Assembly (NCBI GenBank): GCA_020442545.1 | Contig: JAGRJX010000105.1 | Span: 214 to 5,586, forward strand | DNA length: 5,373 nt | Direction of reading: 5' to 3' | From: Lysobacterales bacterium | Lineage (GTDB): Bacteria; Pseudomonadota; Gammaproteobacteria; Xanthomonadales; Xanthomonadaceae | Part shown: one piece after another, positions 1 to 5,373 of the stretch | Position numbering within the stretch: the first letter of the stretch is position 1 | How the letters are laid out: each line of letters opens with the position of its first letter | Translations under genes and position numbers: made by a program | Notes under the pieces: model-generated | The model's database searches: none | What the model was told of the DNA's origin: nothing | Seen by the model: the letters and a program-made list of their open reading frames with translations, nothing else

Positions 1-958
1 TCAGCAGGGCGCCGGGCATTTCGGTTTTCGGCAGCGACTGCCAGCCTCCGGTGACGATGGCGCGGGCGCCGGCACTGACGATGTTGCCGCCGTCCAGCAG
101 CGGTTTGAGGTGAGGGTGGTTCTTCCACTGCTGGAAGGCTTCCCACGGACGGTACTTCGGGTCGCGGTAGTCGAGGCCGGAGACATAGCCAAGCGCGACG
201 CGGTTCTCGTTGAGGTGATACAGGAAGCTGCCGCCATAGGTGTGGTTGTCGGCCGGCCAGCCAATGCTGTGCACGATCTTGCCCGGGGTGACGCGGCCTT
301 CCGGCACCTGCCACAGCTCCTTGATGCCGATGGAATAGCTCTGCGGAGAGCACGAGGCGTCGAGCTGGAAACGATCGATCAGACGCTTTGTCAGGTGGCC
401 GCGTGCGCCCTCGGCGAGCACCGTGAGCTTTGCGCGAATATCGATGCCCTGGGTGTAGCCGGGCTTGTGGCTGCCGTCGCGGGCGACGCCCATGTCGCCG
501 ATGCGCACGCCGGCGACACTGCCGTCGTCGCTGTGCAGGGTTTCCGAGGCCGCAAAGCCCGGATAGATCTCCACACCCAAGGCTTCGGCCTGCGGCGCCA
601 ACCAGGCGCACATCGCGCCCAGCGAGACGATGAAGTTGCCGTGGTTCTTCATGCCCGGCGGCACCGGCAGCCTGCGGCCACCGGTCTTGTTCAGGAGCCA
701 GAACTCGTCGTCGCCAGCCGGCACGCAGATCGGCGGCGGTGCCTCACGCCAGCCGGGCAGCAGGGCGTCCAGCGGGCCGGGCTCGATTACCGCACCGGAC
801 AAAATGTGCGCACCAACCGTGGAACCTTTCTCGATCACGCAGACCGAGATTTCCGGGTCGAGCTGTTTCAGGCGAATGGCGAAGGCAAGGCCGGCCGGGC
901 CGGCGCCGACGGTGACGACGTCGTACTCCATCACGTCGCGTTCGGTGGCTTCGCTCAT
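1..958 (-). CDS. Electron transfer flavoprotein-ubiquinone oxidoreductase (ETF-QO), N-terminal part, cut by window edge
   Basis: ETF-QO takes electrons from reduced electron transfer flavoprotein (fed by acyl-CoA and other dehydrogenases) and passes them to ubiquinone at the inner membrane. The 319 visible codons show an FAD-binding Rossmann start (VGAGPAG, residues 17-23), the ribose-binding acid in VIEKG (E43), the family stretch GAHILSGAVIEP (49-60), AEGARGHLTKRL (182-193) and the ubiquinone-site region around YGGSFLYHLN (241-250). The chain stops at KTEMPGALL, just before the second FAD-contacting segment. The family is usually about 540-560 residues, so roughly 220-240 residues, including the C-terminal [4Fe-4S] cysteines, lie outside the window. 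The ATG at 958 is preceded by GGAG six bases upstream (965-968). The etfAB partner genes are not in the window. It is divergent from alkB. Identification is by family motifs and is firm; there is no sign of decay in the visible part. Confidence 0.95.
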   Translation of the reverse strand, partial: MSEATERDVMEYDVVTVGAGPAGLAFAIRLKQLDPEISVCVIEKGSTVGAHILSGAVIEPGPLDALLPGWREAPPPICVPAGDDEFWLLNKTGGRRLPVPPGMKNHGNFIVSLGAMCAWLAPQAEALGVEIYPGFAASETLHSDDGSVAGVRIGDMGVARDGSHKPGYTQGIDIRAKLTVLAEGARGHLTKRLIDRFQLDASCSPQSYSIGIKELWQVPEGRVTPGKIVHSIGWPADNHTYGGSFLYHLNENRVALGYVSGLDYRDPKYRPWEAFQQWKNHPHLKPLLDGGNIVSAGARAIVTGGWQSLPKTEMPGALL

Positions 959-964
959 TCGTGG

Positions 965-968
965 CTCC
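965..968 (-). promoter_or_regulatory. Ribosome binding site of the ETF-QO gene
   Basis: On the minus strand GGAG sits six bases before the ATG at 958, good Shine-Dalgarno spacing. It supports this start over the in-frame ATG at codon 10. Confidence 0.7.
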
Positions 969-992
969 GTCGGTGGCTGCGATTCGGGACTC

Positions 993-998
993 ATTATA
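993..998 (-). promoter_or_regulatory. Probable -10 box of the ETF-QO promoter
   Basis: Minus-strand TATAAT is an exact match to the sigma-70 -10 consensus, in an otherwise GC-rich spacer. It lies 34 bases upstream of the ETF-QO ATG, which would give a leader of about 25-30 nt containing the GGAG site. No good -35 hexamer is visible 16-18 bp further upstream (the region is GC-rich, nothing like TTGACA), so the promoter may need an activator or be weak. The call rests on the -10 match and its position only. Confidence 0.55.
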
Positions 999-1079
999 CG
1001 GGCTGGCCTGCAGGCGGCTCGACACGCGGTGCCCGCCAAACAGTTCGGACGTCTTCACGGCCTGCGGCACAATGCGGGC

Positions 1080-1682
1080 ATGAGCGTCGAGACCATCCCG
1101 CTGCCGGGCGCCGAGCTGCGACTGCATGCCGCGTTTCTCCCTGCCGAATCCGCGGATGCGACGATGGCCGCGCTGATGCACGAAGTCGCCTGGACGCAGC
1201 GGCCGATCCGCATCTACGGTCGCGAGGTGGTGCAGCCGCGCCTGCTGTGCTGGATCGGTGATCCCGAGGCGCGATACCGCTATTCCGGCGGTGACTACGA
1301 GCCCGAACCGTGGACGCCGACGCTATCGGTTCTTCGCGAACGCATCGAATCGGTCAGCGGCGCGCGCTTCAACAGCGTCCTGTGCAATCGCTATCGGGAC
1401 GGCAATGACGCCATGGGCTGGCACAGCGACGACGAGCCGGAGCTGGGCGCGCGGCCGATGATCGCCTCGCTCAGCCTCGGCGTAACGCGCGCCTTGAAGT
1501 TCCGGCCACGCAAGGGCTTCGAGGAAGGCCGCGCCGGCGAACTGCCGCTGGCGCATGGGGACCTGCTGCTGATGGCGGGCGATACGCAGCGACACTACCA
1601 GCACGCGATGGCTCGAAGCCGACGAATCACCGACGAACGCATCAACCTGACGTTCCGACTCATCCACCCGCGTGGAGCATGA
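1080..1682 (+). CDS. alkB: AlkB-family 2-oxoglutarate/Fe(II)-dependent dioxygenase (alkylation repair)
   Basis: A 200-residue enzyme of the AlkB family, closest in motif wording to the ALKBH2/ALKBH3-like bacterial branch. Such enzymes oxidatively remove 1-methyladenine and 3-methylcytosine type lesions from DNA or RNA, using Fe(II), O2 and 2-oxoglutarate, with release of formaldehyde. Visible active site: N103 and Y105 (NRY, 2-oxoglutarate binding), iron ligands H115 and D117 in WHSDDEPELG, distal iron ligand H175 in HYQHAM, and the RxNxTFR motif with R187 and R193 for 2-oxoglutarate. The LPLAHGDLLLM segment (155-165) is also typical. Length is normal for the single-domain family and all catalytic residues are present. 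The frame stays open far upstream, but the AlkB fold begins near this ATG and the upstream frame is antisense to ETF-QO. There is no clear Shine-Dalgarno before the ATG, so translation may be weak or the leader very short. No ada partner is adjacent. Substrate preference cannot be read from sequence. Confidence 0.93.
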   Translation: MSVETIPLPGAELRLHAAFLPAESADATMAALMHEVAWTQRPIRIYGREVVQPRLLCWIGDPEARYRYSGGDYEPEPWTPTLSVLRERIESVSGARFNSVLCNRYRDGNDAMGWHSDDEPELGARPMIASLSLGVTRALKFRPRKGFEEGRAGELPLAHGDLLLMAGDTQRHYQHAMARSRRITDERINLTFRLIHPRGA

Positions 1683-2541
1683 AAAACACGCCTCCCAATG
1701 CCAGCGTCACGCCGATCAGGTTGCGGCGGGTCGGGCGCTCCTTCAGCCACAGCCAGGCCAGCAGCACGATGAAGGCGGAGCTGGTTTCGTTGAGGATCGC
1801 GGCCACCGAAGCATCAGTGTACTTGTAGCCGCCGAGCCACAGCAGCATGGCCAGGTATTGGCCGACGAGGGCGGCGGTGACCAGTTGCCGCCACGGCAAC
1901 GGCCGCTTCGGCACCAAACGTCGAAGCTCGCCGCGCAGGCTGGCGATCAGCAGCATGCCGAGAACAGCCCCGATCATGCGCACCAGCGTCACCCAGAACA
2001 GCGGCTGCTGTTCCAGCACGCGCTTGACCATGATGATCGCCACCGCCATCAGCAGCACGGACAGCAGGCCGAGCAGCGCGCCACGCACGCTGTGCTCGGG
2101 CTCGGTCTTCCAGCGCGATGGCGGCTTGGCCACCAGCAAGACGCCGACAGTGACCAGGGCGAAGCCCAGCATTTGCCAGGCGTTGAGGCGCTCGCCGAGC
2201 AGCAGCACGCCCAGGACGATCACCAGCGGGCTGTAGGCGTTGCCGACGATGCCCATGCGCCCGGCGCCAAGTTCGTTGAGCGCGCGCAGATACAGCGTGT
2301 CGGCGACCGCGATGCCGATGAAGCCGCTGCCCACGGCCAGCGCAATGTCGAGCGTGCTCATCGACGGTGGCAGCCAGCCGTGCGCAATGACCACCGTAGG
2401 AACCAGCAGGGCCAGCACGACCAGGTTCTTCAGGAAGTTCAGCGGCAGCGGCGGCAGCACGTCGCCAAGGCGCCGATAGAGGATCACCCCAACCGCCCAG
2501 GCGGCTGCGCTACCCAGCGACAGCGCCTCACCCAGTCCCAT
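1660..2541 (-). CDS. DMT superfamily (EamA-type) inner-membrane transporter
   Basis: A 293-residue protein with about ten hydrophobic helices (roughly 4-22, 34-53, 63-84, 95-115, 121-138, 151-172, 180-200, 218-237, 243-265, 273-290), the tandem five-helix layout of the drug/metabolite transporter family. Both repeats carry the EamA signature at the loop before the last helix: LGERLNAWQMLGF (115-127) and LKERPTRRNLIGV (266-278). Relatives export amino acids, nucleosides or other metabolites; the substrate here cannot be inferred. The ATG at 2541 has GGAG seven bases upstream (2549-2552). The stop lies inside the convergent alkB gene, so the two 3' ends overlap by 23 bp. It is divergent from the ThrE-family exporter across 166 bp. 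Length and hydrophobic pattern are complete; no disruption is seen. Confidence 0.92.
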   Translation of the reverse strand: MGLGEALSLGSAAAWAVGVILYRRLGDVLPPLPLNFLKNLVVLALLVPTVVIAHGWLPPSMSTLDIALAVGSGFIGIAVADTLYLRALNELGAGRMGIVGNAYSPLVIVLGVLLLGERLNAWQMLGFALVTVGVLLVAKPPSRWKTEPEHSVRGALLGLLSVLLMAVAIIMVKRVLEQQPLFWVTLVRMIGAVLGMLLIASLRGELRRLVPKRPLPWRQLVTAALVGQYLAMLLWLGGYKYTDASVAAILNETSSAFIVLLAWLWLKERPTRRNLIGVTLALGGVFFMLHAGG

Positions 2542-2707
2542 CGATGGTCTCCAGCATGAAGGCCGACTGAGCGGTCAGGGTCATATGGCTTGTGGTGCTC
2601 GTCGGCAGGCGGCAGAGTATCGGCCAAATCGCGTCGCTTGGCGCGTTCTTCCGTCCTTCATTCTGTCCCGTTATCGTGTCGATGCCCGCATCGGCCAGAG
2701 AATCCGC
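2542..2707. other. Divergent spacer between two exporter genes
   Basis: This 166-bp stretch separates the EamA transporter (minus) from the ThrE-family exporter (plus) and must hold both start regions. Apart from the EamA ribosome binding site I see no convincing sigma-70 hexamer pair, operator palindrome or riboswitch. Open frames cross it on both strands, but the peptides they encode are arginine-rich or featureless and match neither neighbour's fold. Confidence 0.5.
2549..2552 (-). promoter_or_regulatory. Ribosome binding site of the EamA transporter gene
   Basis: Minus-strand GGAG lies seven bases before the ATG at 2541 and fixes that start, which is also where the first membrane helix begins within a few residues. 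Confidence 0.65.
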
Positions 2708-3943
2708 ATGTCTCCGTTGCCCAGTTTCGAAAGCCGGATCGCCTTCGTGGTCGAGCTGGGTCGTCGCCTGCACGAGTACGGCACCTCGTCGCAGCGACTG
2801 GAAGCCGCGCTGCAGGGTGTATCCGATCAGCTGCGCATGGCCTGCCAGCTGTGGTCGAACCCGACCGGCATGATCGTGTCGTTTTCCGACATCGGCCCAC
2901 AGGGCGACCCGACGCTGGAAGTCAGCCGTATCGTCCGCCTGCCGCCCGGCGACAACGACCTGGGCCGGCTGGTTGAGGCAGATGCGATCGCCGAGCAGGT
3001 GCTGAACGGCGAGATGGACCTCGACGAAGGCCGCGAAGCATTGCGCGCGCTGGATCAGCCCGAATCCAAGCGCCAGCGCACGCTGATGGTGTTCGCCTGT
3101 GCGTTGATCGGTGCCTGTGTCGCGGCGCTGCTGCGCGCCGGCGTTGCCGACATGATCTCGGCCGGTGTGGTCGGTCTGCTGATCGGGTTGCTCGGTGACC
3201 TGGCCAAGCGCTCGCAGCGCTTCAGCGAAAGCTACGAGGCCGTGGCGGCCATGCTGGCCACCGTGCTGGCTGGTCTGATCGGTGCCTTCGTCTGGCCAAT
3301 CTCGCTGCAGACCGTGGTGATCGGTGCCGTGGTCATCCTGCTACCCGGTTTGACGTTGACCAATGCGGTCAACGAACTGGCCTCGAATCACTGGGTATCC
3401 GGCTCGGCGCGCTTTGCCGGCGCGGCAACCGTGCTGATGAAGCTGGCCTTTGGCGCCATGGTCGGCGACCAGCTGCTGGCGCTGTCCGGCATCGAACAGC
3501 TGGGCAGCGGCATCATCAAGACCTCGGCGCTGGTGGAATGGTTGGCGCTGCCGCTGTCCGGAATCGCCTTCGGCATCCTGTTCCGGGCGCATCTGCGCGA
3601 TTATCCGCTGGTCCTGATTTCGGCCGGCCTGGGTTATTCCATGACCCGATTCGGCGGTTCCGTCCTGGGCAGCGAAATCGGCGTGTTTCTGGGCGGTTTC
3701 GTCATCAGCGCGGTCAGTAATGCCTATGCGCGCTGGTTCAATCGTCCGGGTGCGGTTCTGCGATTGCCGGGTATTATCCTGTTGGTCCCGGGCAGCGTCG
3801 GATTCCGCAGTCTGTCGTTCATGTTCGAGCGCGATTTCACGTTGGGTTTCGATACCGCGATAACCCTGCTGACGGTGCTGGTTTCACTGGTAGCCGGCCT
3901 GCTGTTCGGCAACCTGCTTATTGCATCGCGACGCAGCCTGTAG
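2708..3943 (+). CDS. Threonine/serine exporter (ThrE) family protein, fused two-domain form
   Basis: A 411-residue membrane protein of the ThrE family, whose characterised member in Corynebacterium exports L-threonine and L-serine using the proton gradient. The N-terminal soluble part (about 1-120) has the family start ELGRRLHEYGTSSQRLEAAL (16-35) and the acidic helix with EADAIAEQVL (90-99). Membrane segments follow (about 126-143, 147-164, 178-196, 201-217, 236-256), with the signature LPGLTLTNAVNEL (212-224) and SGSARF (231-236). A second membrane unit (about 277-405) matches the ThrE_2 half, with LLVPGSVGFRSL (358-369). In E. coli these halves are separate proteins (YjjP and YjjB); here they are one chain. 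The ATG at 2708 is preferred over an in-frame ATG at 2585 because the extra 41 residues are arginine-rich and unlike the family; only a weak AGAG precedes 2708. Substrate is inferred from family only and may be another small acid, since YjjPB is linked to succinate. Confidence 0.9.
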   Translation: MSPLPSFESRIAFVVELGRRLHEYGTSSQRLEAALQGVSDQLRMACQLWSNPTGMIVSFSDIGPQGDPTLEVSRIVRLPPGDNDLGRLVEADAIAEQVLNGEMDLDEGREALRALDQPESKRQRTLMVFACALIGACVAALLRAGVADMISAGVVGLLIGLLGDLAKRSQRFSESYEAVAAMLATVLAGLIGAFVWPISLQTVVIGAVVILLPGLTLTNAVNELASNHWVSGSARFAGAATVLMKLAFGAMVGDQLLALSGIEQLGSGIIKTSALVEWLALPLSGIAFGILFRAHLRDYPLVLISAGLGYSMTRFGGSVLGSEIGVFLGGFVISAVSNAYARWFNRPGAVLRLPGIILLVPGSVGFRSLSFMFERDFTLGFDTAITLLTVLVSLVAGLLFGNLLIASRRSL

Positions 3944-3957
3944 CGGGCATTTCCCGC
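3943..3957 (+). terminator. Short hairpin at the end of the ThrE-family gene (weak terminator candidate)
   Basis: GCGGG (3943-3947) and CCCGC (3953-3957) form a perfect 5-bp stem with a 5-nt loop, starting on the last base of the stop codon. No T run follows, so it would be a poor intrinsic terminator and may only protect the 3' end. Confidence 0.3.
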
Positions 3958-3972
3958 GGCTGGGCAAGCCCT

Positions 3973-4009
3973 GGAAAAACAGAAGCGCCGACCACAGATC
4001 GACGCCTCT
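3973..4009 (-). terminator. Intrinsic terminator of the H-NS family gene
   Basis: Read on the minus strand, AGAGGCGTCGA (4009-3999) pairs with TCGGCGCTTCT (3991-3981) over 11 bp with two G-U wobbles around a 7-nt loop. It is followed at once by GTTTTTCC (T run 3979-3975). This is a textbook rho-independent layout 38 bp past the H-NS stop. Read on the plus strand the stem is not followed by T residues, so it should act mainly for the minus-strand gene. Confidence 0.8.
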
Positions 4010-4046
4010 GCCGGTCCCGTGCCCATGCCGGGATTGATGCCAGCCG

Positions 4047-4364
4047 TCAGATCAGCAGGTCGCTTTCCTTCTTGCCTTGGTTGATCGCGTCGACGAACCA
4101 CCGCGGGCGCTTTCCGCGACCGGACCAGGTCTGGGAAGGCTCGACCGGATTGCGGTATTTCGGCGCCACCTTGCCGGTTTTCTTGCCGCCGCCCCTGCGG
4201 CCAAAGAGTTCTTCGATGGTGTAACCGTCGTCCTTGGCGATCCTGATCAGTTTTTTCCGGACTGCATCGCGCTGCTCCCGGTGCAGTCGGGTTTTCTGTT
4301 TTTCAATCCGAGCCGCCAGTGCTTCCAGTTCGCTGTGACTGAGCTTACCGAGTTCAATAGGCAT
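4047..4364 (-). CDS. H-NS family histone-like nucleoid protein
   Basis: A small (105-residue) H-NS family protein, which binds AT-rich DNA in the nucleoid, oligomerises and usually silences transcription. Residues 7-46 form a charged helix-rich oligomerisation region (KLSHSELEALAARIEKQK and onward). DGYTIEELFG (46-55) is the conserved end of that region. A glycine/lysine linker follows (56-68). The C-terminal DNA-binding domain has KYRNP (69-73) and TWSGRGKRPRWF (79-90), whose GRG loop enters the minor groove. The frame is open back to an ATG at 4463, but the family starts at MPIELGKLS, and the ATG at 4364 has GGGGGA six bases upstream. It is shorter than E. coli H-NS (137 residues), within the range of the short homologues common in beta- and gammaproteobacteria and Xanthomonas. 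An intrinsic terminator follows. Target genes cannot be inferred. Confidence 0.93.
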   Translation of the reverse strand: MPIELGKLSHSELEALAARIEKQKTRLHREQRDAVRKKLIRIAKDDGYTIEELFGRRGGGKKTGKVAPKYRNPVEPSQTWSGRGKRPRWFVDAINQGKKESDLLI

Positions 4365-4370
4365 TTGATG

Positions 4371-4376
4371 TCCCCC
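4371..4376 (-). promoter_or_regulatory. Ribosome binding site deciding the H-NS family start
   Basis: Minus-strand GGGGGA lies six bases before the ATG at 4364. It picks this start over the upstream in-frame ATG at 4463, which would add 33 residues unlike the family. Confidence 0.65.
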
Positions 4377-4445
4377 GTGGATTGACCTGGCTGGTTGATA
4401 TTGATGGCGTCGATTAGGCCACCATCCGCGATTAACTGATGCCAG

Positions 4446-4475
4446 AACATACGGTTTTTTCATGGATTATTTCAA
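4446..4475 (-). promoter_or_regulatory. Candidate sigma-70 promoter of the H-NS family gene
   Basis: On the minus strand TTGAAA (4475-4470, five of six to TTGACA) is separated by 18 bp from TATGTT (4451-4446, four of six to TATAAT). An A6 tract (4460-4455) lies in the spacer. It sits about 80-110 bp upstream of the ATG, implying a leader of about 75 nt. The surrounding 4381-4500 has 54 G+C of 120 (45%), clearly lower than the flanking genes. Such AT-rich DNA is the kind H-NS itself binds, so autoregulation is plausible but is inference. Confidence 0.4.
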
Positions 4476-4641
4476 GTGCTATTCCGAGCGGTATTTCGAG
4501 GACTGCCGAAAATCATGCAGGTCAAGCCGACCAATGCTGGGTTTTGACGCATTGAGCGGCCCCCGGCCAGTCCATGCTTGCCCGGGCGCGGCGCTAACGG
4601 TAGCGTTTCCACCGGGCTGATCGGGATGAGTCGGGGCAAGT
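4476..4641. other. Spacer upstream of the hypothetical gene, with one small palindrome
   Basis: This stretch lies between the H-NS promoter region and the hypothetical gene. It contains a TTGACG hexamer near 4545 with no matching -10 at normal spacing, and a short inverted repeat CGCTA-ACGG-TAGCG just before 4610. No gene, terminator or riboswitch is convincing here. Confidence 0.35.
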
Positions 4642-5373
4642 ATGGGATTGCTGGATGAGCTGGCGGTCGAGGCTGAGCGTCGCCGCGCTGCCGCCGCGGC
4701 CGAAGTGGACCAGGCGGCGGAGCGTGATCGCATCTGGCGCGAGGTCACGCTGCCGGGCATGGCGGCGCTGGCCGACTACCTCAAGCAGTTGAGCGAGACG
4801 CTGGGGCTGGTGGAGCACCGGCCGCGCTTTGCCTATCCGCTGGATGGCTATGGCGATGTTCACGCCGAGGTCGAGCCGAGCTATCGCCTGACCAACGAAC
4901 CGCGCGGTCACCAGCACACCATCCAGTTCGAGTTCGGCGCCAATGTGGTCAGCGAGGCCTGTCCCAGCATGGCAGTTTCCGGCATCAGCCGGGTCAAGGC
5001 GATTGCGGGCCTGCTGCAGCAGAAGGGGCTCTCGGGCCAGCTTGACCCCAAGTACAACGACAACCGCGAAGTGATCGAGGCGCGTTTCCAGGCGCGCGGC
5101 AAGTTCCCGATGAAGCTGGAAGTGTTCGCCGAGCAGCAAGCCGACGGCGTACAGTTCCGGATGAACAACCTCGATGGTTTCGGCGCCAGCCAGCGTCGCT
5201 ATCGAGGCGACCAGCTCAACGCCGAGCTGTTTGACGCGCTGGGTCGTTTCCTGGCGCGCGAGACGCTGCGCTTCGGCGGCGAAACGCTGGCGGACCCTGT
5301 GCGCCAGAAGCTGCAGGCCAAGGTCGCGCGCGATCGCGAGCTGCGCGACTGGAGCGAGCGCATCGAGGAGCAG
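4642..5373 (+). CDS. Hypothetical soluble protein, 5' part (open at right edge)
   Basis: Not recognised as a characterised family. The 244 visible codons run without a stop to the window end. An in-frame TGA at 4627-4629 and no other start codon before 4642 make the ATG at 4642 the first possible start; GGGG (4633-4636) is a modest ribosome binding site. Residues 1-32 are Ala/Arg/Glu-rich and probably an amphipathic helix or coiled coil (RRRAAAAAEVDQAAERDR). Residues 36-60 look helical. About 62-180 alternate hydrophobic and polar residues in a beta-rich pattern (FAYPLDGYGDVHAEVEPSY; QHTIQFEFGANVVSE; ARFQARGKFPMKLEVFAE), with LQQKGLSGQL between. Residues 190-244 are again helical and charged (LFDALGRFLARE; KVARDRELRDWSERIEE). 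There is no signal peptide or membrane helix, so it is probably cytoplasmic. Coding is supported by codon use: G/C dominates third positions, and I see no frame break. Only two cysteine-free exceptions aside (one Cys, residue 107), there are no metal-binding motifs. Function unknown. Confidence 0.75.
   Translation, partial: MGLLDELAVEAERRRAAAAAEVDQAAERDRIWREVTLPGMAALADYLKQLSETLGLVEHRPRFAYPLDGYGDVHAEVEPSYRLTNEPRGHQHTIQFEFGANVVSEACPSMAVSGISRVKAIAGLLQQKGLSGQLDPKYNDNREVIEARFQARGKFPMKLEVFAEQQADGVQFRMNNLDGFGASQRRYRGDQLNAELFDALGRFLARETLRFGGETLADPVRQKLQAKVARDRELRDWSERIEEQ

Noticed and set aside
630..1079. N-terminal extension of AlkB by 150 codons in the same frame
   Set aside because: The extension is antisense to ETF-QO and then crosses the spacer. 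Its Pro/Ser/Arg-rich residues match no AlkB-associated domain, and the fold begins near codon 1 of the ATG at 1080.
110..1261. Long plus-strand open frame (383 codons) across the ETF-QO gene into alkB
   Set aside because: It is antisense to ETF-QO, whose frame has all family motifs. The translated product is low in structure and rich in Ala/Arg/His/Asp, a usual by-product of GC-rich codon bias.
1672..2559. Plus-strand open frame (295 codons) opposite the EamA transporter
   Set aside because: Its product is Gln/His/Arg-rich, as expected from the complement of Leu/Val/Ala codons. The minus-strand product has ten clear membrane helices.
2528..2773. Small minus-strand frame across the divergent exporter spacer
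   Set aside because: It overlaps both the EamA start and the conserved N-terminus of the ThrE-family protein, and has no recognisable domain.
4365..4463. 33-residue N-terminal extension of the H-NS protein (ATG at 4463)
   Set aside because: The residues are unlike the family. The stretch contains the candidate promoter, and the downstream ATG at 4364 has a strong ribosome binding site.
4590..4612. Inverted repeat CGCTA-ACGG-TAGCG as an operator or terminator
   Set aside because: The stem is only 5 bp (6 with a wobble) and has no T run or second copy. A match this short is expected by chance.
4594..5139. Minus-strand frame (181 codons) opposite the unknown gene
   Set aside because: The plus-strand frame is longer, runs to the edge, has the more natural amino-acid pattern and a start with an upstream in-frame stop. 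The minus-strand product looks like complement bias.

Overview
The window looks like a piece of an ordinary chromosome from a GC-rich gammaproteobacterium. The H-NS-like protein (KVAPKYRNP and TWSGRGKRPRW motifs, short GKK...DLLI-type tail) and the overall gene content resemble Xanthomonadales/Lysobacterales and relatives such as Wenzhouxiangella. That placement is from memory of protein style, not from a search. I see no rRNA, tRNA, CRISPR array, insertion sequence, phage gene or toxin-antitoxin pair.

Layout, left to right. (1) Positions 1-958, minus strand: the N-terminal 319 codons of electron transfer flavoprotein-ubiquinone oxidoreductase (ETF-QO), cut by the left edge. (2) Positions 1080-1682, plus: a complete AlkB-type 2-oxoglutarate/Fe(II) dioxygenase for repair of alkylated nucleic acid. 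These two genes diverge from a 121-bp spacer with a perfect TATAAT on the ETF-QO side. (3) Positions 1660-2541, minus: a ten-helix DMT/EamA-family transporter whose 3' end overlaps the alkB 3' end by 23 bp. (4) Positions 2708-3943, plus: a threonine/serine exporter (ThrE) family protein carrying both halves of the family in one chain. (5) Positions 4047-4364, minus: a small H-NS family nucleoid protein with a strong intrinsic terminator (3973-4009) and an AT-richer upstream region. (6) Positions 4642-5373, plus: the first 244 codons of an unrecognised soluble protein, open at the right edge.

Every adjacent gene pair is on opposite strands (divergent, convergent, divergent, convergent, divergent), so there is no operon in the window and no strong case that the genes form a pathway. 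The two transporters (an EamA metabolite exporter and a ThrE amino-acid exporter) share a 166-bp divergent spacer, which is the only hint of functional pairing. The remaining genes cover respiratory electron entry, DNA repair and chromatin organisation.

I did not find evidence of a new system. The items most worth a second look are the uncharacterised partial protein at the right edge, the overlapping convergent alkB/EamA ends, and the H-NS control region.
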